Assembly (NCBI GenBank): GCA_020059445.1
Contig: JAGVCB010000178.1
Span: 1 to 14,226, forward strand
Reading direction: 5' to 3'
Origin: Polynucleobacter sp.
GTDB lineage: Bacteria; Pseudomonadota; Gammaproteobacteria; Burkholderiales; Burkholderiaceae
DNA length: 14,226 nt
The notes under the pieces were generated by a model. It saw only the letters and a program-made list of their open reading frames with translations, was not told the DNA's origin and searched no databases. Shown in pieces: positions 1 through 6,258 of this stretch (its first letter is position 1; every line of letters starts with the position of its first letter). A program made the position numbers and the translations under genes.

Positions 1-277
1 CTGATTGAATAATGGGCATGTCTGTCTCTCTGTATTTTTATATTTAATTGGTCATCAATGCACTTCAAAAACTTAGAAAATTCTCATTAAATGTAAAGAC
101 TTCTGAATTTGAAATGCAAGCTATATCCTAGTCCGATTGGTCAATAAAACAAAGCTGTTTTTGACTTCAAAGACTCAGTTAAAACCCTAATAAAAGAGAC
201 GCTATCTGCCTTTTGACTAACAACAAGCAAACGCTGTTTTAGGTATGATGAAAGACACAAAAATAATGGAGACAAAC
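1..277. other. AT-rich non-coding leader upstream of the first gene
   Basis: I see no gene here on either strand. The stretch is AT-rich. It contains a perfect 6-bp inverted repeat, AAAACA (146-151) and TGTTTT (156-161) around AAGC, and two TTGACT hexamers (161-166 and 213-218) resembling sigma-70 -35 boxes. Neither has a good -10 at 16-18 bases. A TATGAT (244-249) looks like a -10 box but has no matching -35. The region probably holds the promoter of the dehydrogenase gene, but I cannot fix it. Confidence 0.5.
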
Positions 278-1201
278 ATGAAAAAAGTGGTTGTTTTAGG
301 CACAGGTACGATGGCTTTGGGCATTGCTGCAGGATTCATCAGCAGCGGTTGCGGCTTGATTCTTTTGGGCAGGAATATTGAGCGTGCAGAAGCGCTTATT
401 TCTGAGATCATGGACCTGGCCAAAGGTTTGAGTTCAGGCTCGGCTGATATTTCACCAAATCAAATTCAAACTGGCACCATTGAAGGCTGGACGGACTGGT
501 CAGATGTGGCATTGGTGCTAGAAACCGTGACAGAAAACTTGGCACTCAAACAAACCATCTTTGCATCATTGGATAAAAGAGTTCCGGCTCATATTCCAAT
601 CGGTAGCAATAGCTCAGGCTTTCCGATCAGTCAGATCAGTCACAGCTTAAAAACAGCCCAACGCATGTTCAATATGCACTACTTCATGCCTGCCCATATC
701 GTGCCATTGGTTGAAGTTGTTCTGGGTAAAACATCTGATCCATTAATGGCAAAAAAAGTTTGCGGGTTCTTTGAGGAAACTGGCAAGAAACCAGTCTTGG
801 TTAATAAAGACATTCCAGGTTTTTTAGCCAATCGTATTCAGCACGCTTTGATGCGTGAAGCACTTGCTATGGTCAATGATGGCATTGCAACGCCTGAGGA
901 TGTTGATACAGCGGTGCGTTACAGCTTTGGCTTTCGTTATGCAGCGGTTGGCCCTATGACACAAAAAGAGATTTCTGGATGGGAAGGCATGGCAATTGCT
1001 GCAAAAGAAATTTATCCAAGCTTATCTAACAATTCAGAAATATCACCTTGCTTGAACAAGATCTTGAAAGAAAGAAAATTCGGGATCAAATCAAAAGAAG
1101 GTTTTAGAACTTGGTCAGATGAAGAAGCTTCTGAGATGAAGCGCAAATATGAAAAACGCTTGAAGGCCGCTTTTGATGTTTTACAAATTGAACCAGATTA
1201 A
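278..1201 (+). CDS. 3-hydroxyacyl-CoA dehydrogenase family protein
   Basis: Predicted cytoplasmic oxidoreductase of 307 residues, related to L-3-hydroxyacyl-CoA dehydrogenase and allied beta-hydroxyacid dehydrogenases. The N-terminus has a Rossmann loop of form GxGxxA (GTGTMA, about residues 8-13). The motif MHYFMP with H134, followed by LVEVV with E146, matches the His-Glu catalytic pair, and SNSSG near 110 matches the conserved Ser region. A helical C-terminal 3HCDH domain starts near DIPGFLANR. The family oxidises or reduces a beta-hydroxyl on an acyl-CoA or related acid; the substrate cannot be told here, and no hydratase or thiolase gene is nearby. An in-frame ATG at 245 would add 11 residues, but GGAG (267-270) sits six bases before the ATG at 278, and residue 2 onward matches the family start. 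The usual acidic residue after beta-strand 2 is replaced by Gly-Arg (residues 31-32). The stop overlaps that of the next gene. Confidence 0.85.
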   Translation: MKKVVVLGTGTMALGIAAGFISSGCGLILLGRNIERAEALISEIMDLAKGLSSGSADISPNQIQTGTIEGWTDWSDVALVLETVTENLALKQTIFASLDKRVPAHIPIGSNSSGFPISQISHSLKTAQRMFNMHYFMPAHIVPLVEVVLGKTSDPLMAKKVCGFFEETGKKPVLVNKDIPGFLANRIQHALMREALAMVNDGIATPEDVDTAVRYSFGFRYAAVGPMTQKEISGWEGMAIAAKEIYPSLSNNSEISPCLNKILKERKFGIKSKEGFRTWSDEEASEMKRKYEKRLKAAFDVLQIEPD

Positions 1202-2007
1202 TTTGTTTCAGTAATTTGTAATGCAGCCAATTCTGCATCTGTGAAACCAGCCGCTTTTCTGGCAGCGTAATTGAATGGGCCTCTGAGTTTAGGTGCCTCA
1301 TATTTTTCAACCAATTCCGCATAGGCCGCAATAGGATCCAAGCTTTGCTGATCACAGAGATAGTTGAACCAGCGATTACCGATTTCAACATGCCCTATCT
1401 CGTCATTCAGAATGATCTGAAGTAAAGCAACAGCATCATGATCATGGGCTTGTGAGAGCTTTTCTTGTATCGGCGGCAAGGCATCTAATCCACGGCTTTC
1501 CATGGTTCTTGGCACCAATGCCATTCTGGCCAAAATAGATTCGGTGGTTTTGCCGACCATTTCCCATAGGCTGTTGTGAGCAGGGAAGTCACCATACTTA
1601 AATCCACTTTTTTGAAGATGGCGATTCAGTAAATCAAAGTGGTAGGCCTCCTCTGCTGCCACTTTAAGCCAGTCTTCGTAATATTCTTTGGGCATATTGG
1701 CAAAACGCCACACGGCATCCAGAGCCAGATTGATGGCATTGAACTCAATGTGCGCCAAGGCATGAATCAACACCGAACGACCTTCCTCTGTCACCATTGA
1801 GCGGCGCTTGACTAATCCAGGATTGACCAAAATGGGAGTTTCAGGTCTACCAGGAATATCAAAGCCGACCTCAGTCAAAGCTTGATTGGCATTGATCGTA
1901 ATCCCACCCTGCAGATATTGCTCGCGCAAAGCAATCACACCCGAGCCTTTTTCGGCAGGGTCGCAAAGGCTTAGTAATTGAAGGGCTTGGGAGCGAAGTT
2001 CAGGCAT
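1198..2007 (-). CDS. DUF455 ferritin-like protein
   Basis: Protein of 269 residues of the DUF455 family, a ferritin-like four-helix fold of undefined reaction. Candidate metal ligands fall in the expected spaced motifs: E88 in HIEF, E119/E120 and H123 in EEAYHF, E170 near RTMESRG, and E203 with H206 in NDEIGH. This pattern suggests a carboxylate-bridged di-iron centre comparable to MiaE-type proteins; the metal and function are inference. Length is normal for the family and no signal peptide is seen, so it is probably cytoplasmic. The ATG at 2007 is the first good start; no clear Shine-Dalgarno lies before it. The gene converges on the dehydrogenase gene with a 4-base overlap of the two stops and diverges from the MFS gene across a 92-base AT-rich gap. 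Confidence 0.85.
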   Translation of the reverse strand: MPELRSQALQLLSLCDPAEKGSGVIALREQYLQGGITINANQALTEVGFDIPGRPETPILVNPGLVKRRSMVTEEGRSVLIHALAHIEFNAINLALDAVWRFANMPKEYYEDWLKVAAEEAYHFDLLNRHLQKSGFKYGDFPAHNSLWEMVGKTTESILARMALVPRTMESRGLDALPPIQEKLSQAHDHDAVALLQIILNDEIGHVEIGNRWFNYLCDQQSLDPIAAYAELVEKYEAPKLRGPFNYAARKAAGFTDAELAALQITETN

Positions 2008-2088
2008 GGGTGAGATTTAAATAAATAGGATTCAATTATCCATGAATAGCCATCTAGGGATAAAATCATTTGTACTATAAAAATTAAA

Positions 2089-2101
2089 AAAGTGCGACTT
2101 T
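2089..2101. repeat. Short inverted repeat at the MFS gene start
   Basis: AAAGT (2089-2093) and ACTTT (2097-2101) form a perfect 5-bp inverted repeat around GCG, overlapping the possible TTG start of the transporter at 2100. It could be an operator half-site pair, a small start-region hairpin, or chance in AT-rich sequence. Confidence 0.25.
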
Positions 2102-3320
2102 GACAACCTACTTAATGCTCTTAACTCAAGCACTATCCCTTCTTGGGTTCGCTTGCTATCCATCTGCTTTGACCATCATTCAGGCAGAGTGGAACTTGAG
2201 TAATTTTGAATCTGGTTTTTTAGCCAGCAGCTTTTTCCTTGGTTATGTTCTGGTAGTTCCCATCGCCACCACCCTCACTGATCGCATCGATACCCGTCAA
2301 GTTTATTTGGCTGGAGGTCTCACCGCTGGTTTAGGTTTACTGGGTGTGGGGTTTTTTGCAGACGGTTTTTACTCTGCCCTGTTCTTTCTCATGATTCATG
2401 GTGCAGGCCTATCCGCCATGTACATGCCAGGCTTAAAAATTATTTCTGATCGCGTCACCTCTGGTGAAATCACTCGTCACATTTCTTTTTACACGGCATT
2501 TTTTGGGCTTGGCACGGGTGCTTCTTATTATTTCTCAGGAGTTTTGATTCAAGAGTTTTCTTGGTCATTGGCGTTCATCTTGATTGCCATTGGTCCAATC
2601 TGCGCTGGCATCCTGGCTTGGTTTGGTACAAAAGCACTGCCCGGTGAAAAAGGTATTTTTGATATTCAGATGAAATTGAGTGATGCCTTCCCTCTAGCGC
2701 GGTGGAAAAAAGTATTGGCTCTGAAAGAAGCAGTTGGCTATATGTTGGGTTACAGCGCGCACACACTGGAGCTATTTGCGACGCGCGCTTGGTTGGTCGC
2801 ATTCTTTACATACTGCGCATCGATTGCCGCACCAGAGCAACCATTTTTAATCAGCGCTACACTGATCGTGGCTTTCTTGAACATCATCAGCATACCGGCC
2901 TCAATCCTTGGTAATGAAATGGCTCTCAAAGTGGGCCGACATCGCTGGGTGTACTGGGTCATGATTGGCAGCGCTATCAGCGGTGTCTCTTTAGGCTTGT
3001 CAGTGGATTCTCACTGGACTGTGATTGTTGCTCTTGCTTTTATTCACTCCATGTTTGTTATGGCCGACTCAGCTACTTTGACTGCTGGCTTAGTGATCAG
3101 CGTTCCTCAAGAAATCAAAGGCACGGCGATGGGTTTGCATTCTCTGATGGGCTTTGGTGCAGGTTTAGTAGGTCCCGCCCTTTTTGGTGCAACCTTGGAT
3201 ATCAGTCGTTACATTGGGTATGGTGGTTGGGCAGCAGCCTATGCCTCAATTGCTATTTGGGGATTGTTGTTTATTTTTTATACTCAGTTTTCACTTTGGA
3301 AAAATAGAAGAGTTGCGTAA
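2100..3320 (+). CDS. MFS transporter
   Basis: Integral inner-membrane protein of 406 residues with about twelve hydrophobic segments in two halves, separated by a polar loop near residues 178-210 (KALPGEKG to WKKV). The loop between segments 2 and 3 (TLTDRIDTRQ) matches the MFS motif A, with its Asp-Arg and basic residues. Such proteins move small solutes by proton coupling; I cannot name the substrate. The start is uncertain. The reading frame is closed by a stop at 2085, the first possible codon is TTG at 2100, and the first ATG is at 2115 (residue 6); neither has a clear Shine-Dalgarno. The extra five residues do not affect the first membrane segment. The next gene begins two bases after the stop, so the two are probably co-transcribed. 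Confidence 0.85.
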   Translation: MTTYLMLLTQALSLLGFACYPSALTIIQAEWNLSNFESGFLASSFFLGYVLVVPIATTLTDRIDTRQVYLAGGLTAGLGLLGVGFFADGFYSALFFLMIHGAGLSAMYMPGLKIISDRVTSGEITRHISFYTAFFGLGTGASYYFSGVLIQEFSWSLAFILIAIGPICAGILAWFGTKALPGEKGIFDIQMKLSDAFPLARWKKVLALKEAVGYMLGYSAHTLELFATRAWLVAFFTYCASIAAPEQPFLISATLIVAFLNIISIPASILGNEMALKVGRHRWVYWVMIGSAISGVSLGLSVDSHWTVIVALAFIHSMFVMADSATLTAGLVISVPQEIKGTAMGLHSLMGFGAGLVGPALFGATLDISRYIGYGGWAAAYASIAIWGLLFIFYTQFSLWKNRRVA

Positions 3321-3322
3321 TC

Positions 3323-3526
3323 ATGAGAAAAACACATCCCAGCTTATTCGCTATTGGTAGTCAATTACGTCACAAGAAAACCGGTGGCTTTTATTTGGTG
3401 ATTGGTTTAGCCAAGATTGAGGCCACCCTAGAGATGGCTTATATCTATGAATCAATGCAGACCCATGATTATTGGGTTCGACCTCAAGCAGAAATGGAAG
3501 ATGGTCGTTTTGAATTAGTCAGTTGA
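3323..3526 (+). CDS. Small DUF1653-like protein
   Basis: A 67-residue soluble protein. The order RHKKTGGFY, then LAKIEATLE, then YIYES and YWVRP, then MEDGRFELV resembles the small DUF1653 family (an RHYKG-type opening, an alternating middle and a WVRP near the end). The match is from memory of the pattern and is moderate. Function is unknown. The start ATG follows the MFS stop by two bases, with a purine-rich AGAAGAG (3306-3312) ten bases before it, which fits translational coupling to the transporter. The 3' end overlaps the convergent EamA gene by 12 bases, so the last codons of both proteins share DNA. Confidence 0.7.
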   Translation: MRKTHPSLFAIGSQLRHKKTGGFYLVIGLAKIEATLEMAYIYESMQTHDYWVRPQAEMEDGRFELVS

Positions 3527-4426
3527 TGATTTTTTTAAAGAAGAAATCACAATACCCGCAACAATCAACATAAATGCCAAGCCGTGAAATAACTCAGGCG
3601 GCTCACCCAGCAAAGCAGCCGACATCAAGGCAGTGAACAGTGGTATCAAGTTAGCGAAGAAGGCAGCGATTGCAGGGCCTGCCGCTGTCACACCCAAACC
3701 CCAACAGCGGTACGCAATCAACGATGGTGCAATAGCCACAAAAATCAATACGGCAATCGTTGTCATTGTGAACTCAAACACCACAGCATCAGCAGCCCAC
3801 TCAAAACCTAAAAAAGCGGTTGACCAAAATACGCCGAAAAGGACTTGTGCCAATAAAAACTCAGCCCAAGGCCATTGGCGCTCCGTGCTGTTACCTGGGC
3901 GACTCAACATCCAACTATAAAAGCCCCACAAAATCGTGGCCAAGAGAATGTACAAGTCACCAATCACCAACTGAATGTCTAAGATGCTGGATAAATCGCC
4001 ACGGGTCAGAACAATGACGACCCCCAATAAAGAAATCAAGGCGCCCATCATTTGTTTGTATTTCACTGCTTGCTGAAAGAACAATGCACCAATGATGATC
4101 ATCCACATCGGCATGCTGCCACCGATCAAGGTCACATTGATGGGCGTTGATGTTTCTAAAGAAAGATACAAAAGTGCGTTGTATGAGCCAACACCCAGCA
4201 AACCCAGCCAAAGAAAACGAATTTTGTTTTGCCAAATGGGACTGTCTGATTTAAGTAGCCTCCAACCGATGGGCAACAAAATAAGCGCTGCCAATGACCA
4301 GCGCAAGGTATTGAGCATGATGGGAGAGATTGCACCAACAGCCAAACGCCCCACAATGGCATTGCCTGCCCAAAGAATCGTGGGCAATACCAAGAAAAAG
4401 ATAACGCGTGGCGTTAGTGGGTTCAT
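3515..4426 (-). CDS. EamA/DMT-family transporter 1
   Basis: Inner-membrane protein of 303 residues with about ten hydrophobic segments, the layout of two tandem EamA domains of the drug/metabolite transporter superfamily. The first copy opens with ILWAGNAIVGR and has the conserved helix LNTLRWSLAALILLP; the second ends with NLIPLFTALMSAALLGEPP, the usual signature of the second repeat. Members export amino acids, nucleosides or other small metabolites; substrate unknown. The ATG at 4426 gives the normal length but has no visible Shine-Dalgarno. It diverges from slyX across a 123-base gap that contains a palindrome and a 9-base tandem repeat. A second EamA protein in the window (6893-7825) is only distantly similar, so this is not a recent duplication. 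Confidence 0.88.
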   Translation of the reverse strand: MNPLTPRVIFFLVLPTILWAGNAIVGRLAVGAISPIMLNTLRWSLAALILLPIGWRLLKSDSPIWQNKIRFLWLGLLGVGSYNALLYLSLETSTPINVTLIGGSMPMWMIIIGALFFQQAVKYKQMMGALISLLGVVIVLTRGDLSSILDIQLVIGDLYILLATILWGFYSWMLSRPGNSTERQWPWAEFLLAQVLFGVFWSTAFLGFEWAADAVVFEFTMTTIAVLIFVAIAPSLIAYRCWGLGVTAAGPAIAAFFANLIPLFTALMSAALLGEPPELFHGLAFMLIVAGIVISSLKKSSTD

Positions 4427-4463
4427 TGATTGAATACCATTGGCAAAATAACTAAAGATGGCG

Positions 4464-4473
4464 ATGCTAGCAT
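4464..4473. promoter_or_regulatory. 10-bp perfect palindrome between EamA 1 and slyX
   Basis: ATGCTAGCAT is a perfect 10-bp palindrome in the middle of a divergent intergenic gap, 38 bases from the EamA start and 76 bases before slyX. Its position would suit an operator acting on either gene. No regulator is encoded nearby and the length is short, so this is a candidate only. Confidence 0.25.
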
Positions 4474-4486
4474 GTCTGATCTGGCA

Positions 4487-4513
4487 GTTTGCTCAGTTTG
4501 CTCATTTTGCTGC
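4487..4513. repeat. Three 9-base tandem units upstream of slyX
   Basis: GTTTGCTCA occurs twice back to back (4487-4495, 4496-4504), followed by a diverged third unit TTTTGCTGC (4505-4513). The second unit supplies the -35-like TTGCTC of the proposed slyX promoter. It could have arisen by strand slippage. Confidence 0.6.
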
Positions 4514-4526
4514 TCTTCGGTATCCT
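4498..4526 (+). promoter_or_regulatory. Candidate sigma-70 promoter of slyX
   Basis: TTGCTC (4498-4503) and TATCCT (4521-4526) are separated by 17 bases and match the sigma-70 consensus at 3/6 and 4/6 positions. Transcription would begin near 4533, leaving a short leader with AGAAGAAAG (4536-4544) before the slyX ATG. Match quality is modest. Confidence 0.35.
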
Positions 4527-4549
4527 CACCATATTAGAAGAAAGTCACC

Positions 4550-4756
4550 ATGAATCAAGACGAACGCATCACCAACCTAGAGATCAAGCTGAGCTTTTCT
4601 GAAGACTTGCTAGAAGAGTTAAATCAAACTGTGTTCAAGCAACAGCAGCGCATTGAATTATTGGTCAAAGAAATACAAGCGCTTAAATTGCAGATGGCGA
4701 GCAATATGCCCTCAGATGGAAACAGTCCTGGAGACGAGAGACCACCCCACTATTGA
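4550..4756 (+). CDS. slyX: SlyX family protein
   Basis: A 68-residue protein with a long amphipathic helix predicted to form a coiled coil (about residues 3-48, rich in Leu, Ile, Glu and Gln at heptad spacing) and a short polar tail ending in PPHY, the hallmark C-terminus of SlyX. The length is close to that of the E. coli protein (about 72 residues). SlyX is a small cytoplasmic protein of unclear role. The start is supported by a purine-rich AGAAGAAAG just upstream. It stands alone on this strand: EamA 1 diverges from it and aroQ converges on it with a 7-base gap. Its stop codon lies within the stem of a candidate terminator. Confidence 0.9.
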   Translation: MNQDERITNLEIKLSFSEDLLEELNQTVFKQQQRIELLVKEIQALKLQMASNMPSDGNSPGDERPPHY

Positions 4757-4774
4757 TCCAAGATCAATTTTTTT
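4753..4774 (+). terminator. Candidate rho-independent terminator of slyX
   Basis: TTGATC (4753-4758) pairs with GATCAA (4762-4767) over a three-base loop and is followed by seven T (4768-4774). The stem is only six pairs and mostly A-T, so it may be weak. The slyX stop (4754-4756) is in the left arm and the aroQ stop is in the right arm. On the minus strand no T-run follows, so it should act only on slyX. Confidence 0.6.
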
Positions 4775-5213
4775 GAGCCAAGCCTTCCATGGCCAAAACA
4801 TAGCCCTGAATCCCAAAGCCAACCACAATGCCTGCAGCCACTGGTGAGATGTAGGAATGATGTCTAAAGGCTTCACGCGCATGCACATTAGAGATGTGCA
4901 CTTCGATCACAGGTAAACCACTCATTGCAGCAATGGCGTCATGCAAAGCCACTGAGGTGTGAGTGTAAGCACCAGGATTAAACACAATGCCCTGAACCGT
5001 GCCAGCTCGGTGAGCCAATCCAGCCTCTTGAATCTTATCGATCAACGGACCTTCGTGATTACTCTGTAAAAACTCAATGTCATAACCCAGGCGTTTCGCT
5101 GTGTCTTTGCAAAGCGTTTCCACATCCGCCAAAGTACTAGAACCGTACTTTTCTGGCTCACGTGTACCCAAGAGGTTCAAATTAGGACCGTTAAGAACAA
5201 TGATTTTTTTCAT
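4764..5213 (-). CDS. aroQ: Type II 3-dehydroquinate dehydratase
   Basis: Enzyme of 149 residues that dehydrates 3-dehydroquinate to 3-dehydroshikimate, step three of the shikimate pathway to chorismate and the aromatic amino acids, in the cytoplasm. The N-terminal [12 protein letters not shown] loop and EKYG place the catalytic Tyr at residue 23. NPGAYTHTS (79-87) and [11 protein letters not shown] (104-114, with H106 and R113) are the substrate-binding and catalytic segments. Members of this family form dodecamers. Length is standard and every key residue is present. In many proteobacteria aroQ precedes accB and accC; here it is followed by the convergent slyX instead. No Shine-Dalgarno is seen before the ATG, and a promoter-like TATACT lies only nine bases upstream, so the message may be leaderless. 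Confidence 0.97.
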   Translation of the reverse strand: MKKIIVLNGPNLNLLGTREPEKYGSSTLADVETLCKDTAKRLGYDIEFLQSNHEGPLIDKIQEAGLAHRAGTVQGIVFNPGAYTHTSVALHDAIAAMSGLPVIEVHISNVHAREAFRHHSYISPVAAGIVVGFGIQGYVLAMEGLAQKN

Positions 5214-5222
5214 GATGATTCA

Positions 5223-5252
5223 AGTATAGCGCTGATAAATTGCTTATTCCAA
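5223..5252 (-). promoter_or_regulatory. Candidate aroQ promoter giving a very short leader
   Basis: Read on the minus strand, TTGGAA (5252-5247) and TATACT (5228-5223) are 18 bases apart and match the sigma-70 boxes at 4/6 and 5/6 positions. A start six to eight bases past the -10 box would fall two to four bases before the aroQ ATG. Confidence 0.4.
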
Positions 5253-5296
5253 GCACTTCAGATGGATTTTTTAGATCTGACTTAAACCATCGAAGC

Positions 5297-5857
5297 CTAT
5301 TTCCAACGCTCGCAGGTCACTTCGATGGTGCCTTGATGGCAGCTCAGCATCAAATGACCATCTTGGATGGTCGCCTGTATTTGCATGCTGCGTTCAGCCC
5401 AACGAGCCAACTCTTGAGAAATATCCGAGGGCACCCGGTAAACAGATAACTTATCCATGCGCGTGAGTTTGTTCTGGATACCCTTCCACCAAACTTCAGC
5501 GGCATGATGGTAGGCGTAGACCACGACCTTGTCTGATTTTGAGCAAGCGCGGCTCAAGGGCTTTTCCTCTGGCTGTCCTACCTCTACCCATAAACGGGTT
5601 TGCCCCGTGAAATCCTTGAGCCAAACATCCGGCTCATCAGGATCGGATAAGCCAGCCCCAAAGACCAACTGACCATCACCTTGGCAAAGATCATTCAATA
5701 GATGGGCATTAAACGACAAAGCCAATAAACGCATCATCATGCGCTCATCTGTTTCGCTGGGATGTCTTGCCAAAGTTAAGCTGTGGTCAGCGTAATAGGC
5801 GTGGTCAATATCAGCGACTGAGAGAGTGACTTTGAAGATGGTGGATTTAATGGCCAT
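5297..5857 (-). CDS. yaeQ: YaeQ family protein
   Basis: A 186-residue soluble protein. The opening MAIKSTIFKV, then YYADHSLTLARHPSETDERMMMR (RHPSETDERM at 31-40), is the family signature, and the later WVEVGQPEE and VVYAYHH segments also fit. YaeQ has a compact fold related to PD-(D/E)XK nucleases; its molecular role is not established, though the E. coli protein has been linked to suppression of RfaH loss. The frame extends 20 codons upstream to 5917, but homologues begin at the ATG used here and the upstream codons look non-coding. It diverges from darP with a 51-base gap that contains an inverted repeat. The aroQ gene follows in the same direction after 83 bases, so read-through into aroQ is possible. 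Confidence 0.92.
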   Translation of the reverse strand: MAIKSTIFKVTLSVADIDHAYYADHSLTLARHPSETDERMMMRLLALSFNAHLLNDLCQGDGQLVFGAGLSDPDEPDVWLKDFTGQTRLWVEVGQPEEKPLSRACSKSDKVVVYAYHHAAEVWWKGIQNKLTRMDKLSVYRVPSDISQELARWAERSMQIQATIQDGHLMLSCHQGTIEVTCERWK

Positions 5858-5872
5858 GAATGTTTCGGTTTT

Positions 5873-5888
5873 CTGTGCAATTTCACAG
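5873..5888. promoter_or_regulatory. Inverted repeat CTGTG-N6-CACAG between yaeQ and darP
   Basis: Two 5-base arms (5873-5877 and 5884-5888) form a perfect dyad in the short divergent gap. The spacer is six bases, two fewer than the gap between TGTG and CACA in a CRP site. It may be an operator, or in the darP mRNA a small hairpin touching the AGGAG at 5887-5891. Confidence 0.3.
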
Positions 5889-5900
5889 GAGTCTGCGAAA

Positions 5901-5912
5901 ATGCCATTATGA
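5901..5912 (+). CDS. Possible three-codon leader ORF (Met-Pro-Leu) coupled to darP
   Basis: ATG (5901) CCA TTA TGA is preceded by a strong AGGAG (5887-5891) at nine bases, the best ribosome-binding site in this gap. Its TGA overlaps the ATG of darP (5909) in the classic ATGA arrangement. The same AGGAG is 17 bases from the darP ATG, too far to serve it directly. Ribosomes may therefore load here and re-initiate on darP. Translation of so short an ORF is inference. Confidence 0.35.
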   Translation: MPL

Positions 5913-6232
5913 AGCAATCAAATACCCCTGAAGAGTATTCGGCCTCCGAAAAGCCAAGTAAATCTGAAATAAAGCGTCGTTTAGAGGCCAGACAGTATCT
6001 TGCTGAAGAAATCAGTCAGATGCCTGACAAGTGGAAACTCATGCCGATCCCCGAACGCCTTCTAGATGCTCTCAAAGAAACCCCCAATGTGAGAAGCCAC
6101 GGCGGCGTCAGACGCCATATTCAGTACTTGGGCAAAATCATGGGTGCCATGAGCGAAGAAGAAGTTGATGGCATCAAACAAGCCCTGATTGGCATCGTGG
6201 GTGCAAAAAAAGCCAGCAAGATGAAAATTTAA
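5909..6232 (+). CDS. darP: DarP/YjgA (DUF615) ribosome-associated protein, short form
   Basis: A 107-residue protein. SKSEIKRR (18-25), then the helix with LAEEI, and the block VRRHIQYLGKIMGAMSEEEVDGIKQAL match the N-terminal half of YjgA/DarP, which associates with the 50S subunit and promotes its late assembly. The E. coli protein is about 180 residues; here the sequence ends just after the stretch matching its PIRQAL segment, with a basic tail (VGAKKASKMKI). The second half is absent. The gene downstream starts 26 bases after this stop, so no remnant of a second half or a simple frameshift can be hidden there. It may be a working short variant of this lineage or a decayed gene; the intact frame and conserved residues favour function. 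Its start is overlapped by a tiny upstream ORF. Confidence 0.8.
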   Translation: MKQSNTPEEYSASEKPSKSEIKRRLEARQYLAEEISQMPDKWKLMPIPERLLDALKETPNVRSHGGVRRHIQYLGKIMGAMSEEEVDGIKQALIGIVGAKKASKMKI

Positions 6233-6258
6233 TTTGTTGTCGTTGATTGGAGAGCTTT

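Noticed and set aside
161..193. Promoter using TTGACT at 161
   Set aside because: The nearest -10-like sequence is about 21 bases away, outside the usual spacing.
1104..1391. A 95-codon minus-strand frame across the junction of the first two genes
   Set aside because: It overlaps both real genes in other frames and shows no recognisable protein features.
3524..3540. Terminator at the T-run after the DUF1653-like gene
   Set aside because: Seven T are present but no stable stem precedes them.
4092..4433. A 113-codon plus-strand frame opposite EamA 1
   Set aside because: It lies wholly antisense to a well-supported membrane protein, has no family-like motif and an unlikely composition; it is a shadow of the real gene.
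5873..5888. CRP-type binding site
   Set aside because: The CRP consensus has eight bases between TGTG and CACA; here there are six, so the dyad is reported only as an unassigned inverted repeat.
5858..5917. Longer yaeQ start at 5917
   Set aside because: The extra 20 residues do not resemble the family, which begins at the MAIKSTIF methionine; they would also overlap the start of darP.
6195..6258. Frameshift at the seven-A run in darP hiding the C-terminal half
   Set aside because: Only 26 bases separate the stop from the next gene, far too few for the missing part of about 75 residues in any frame.
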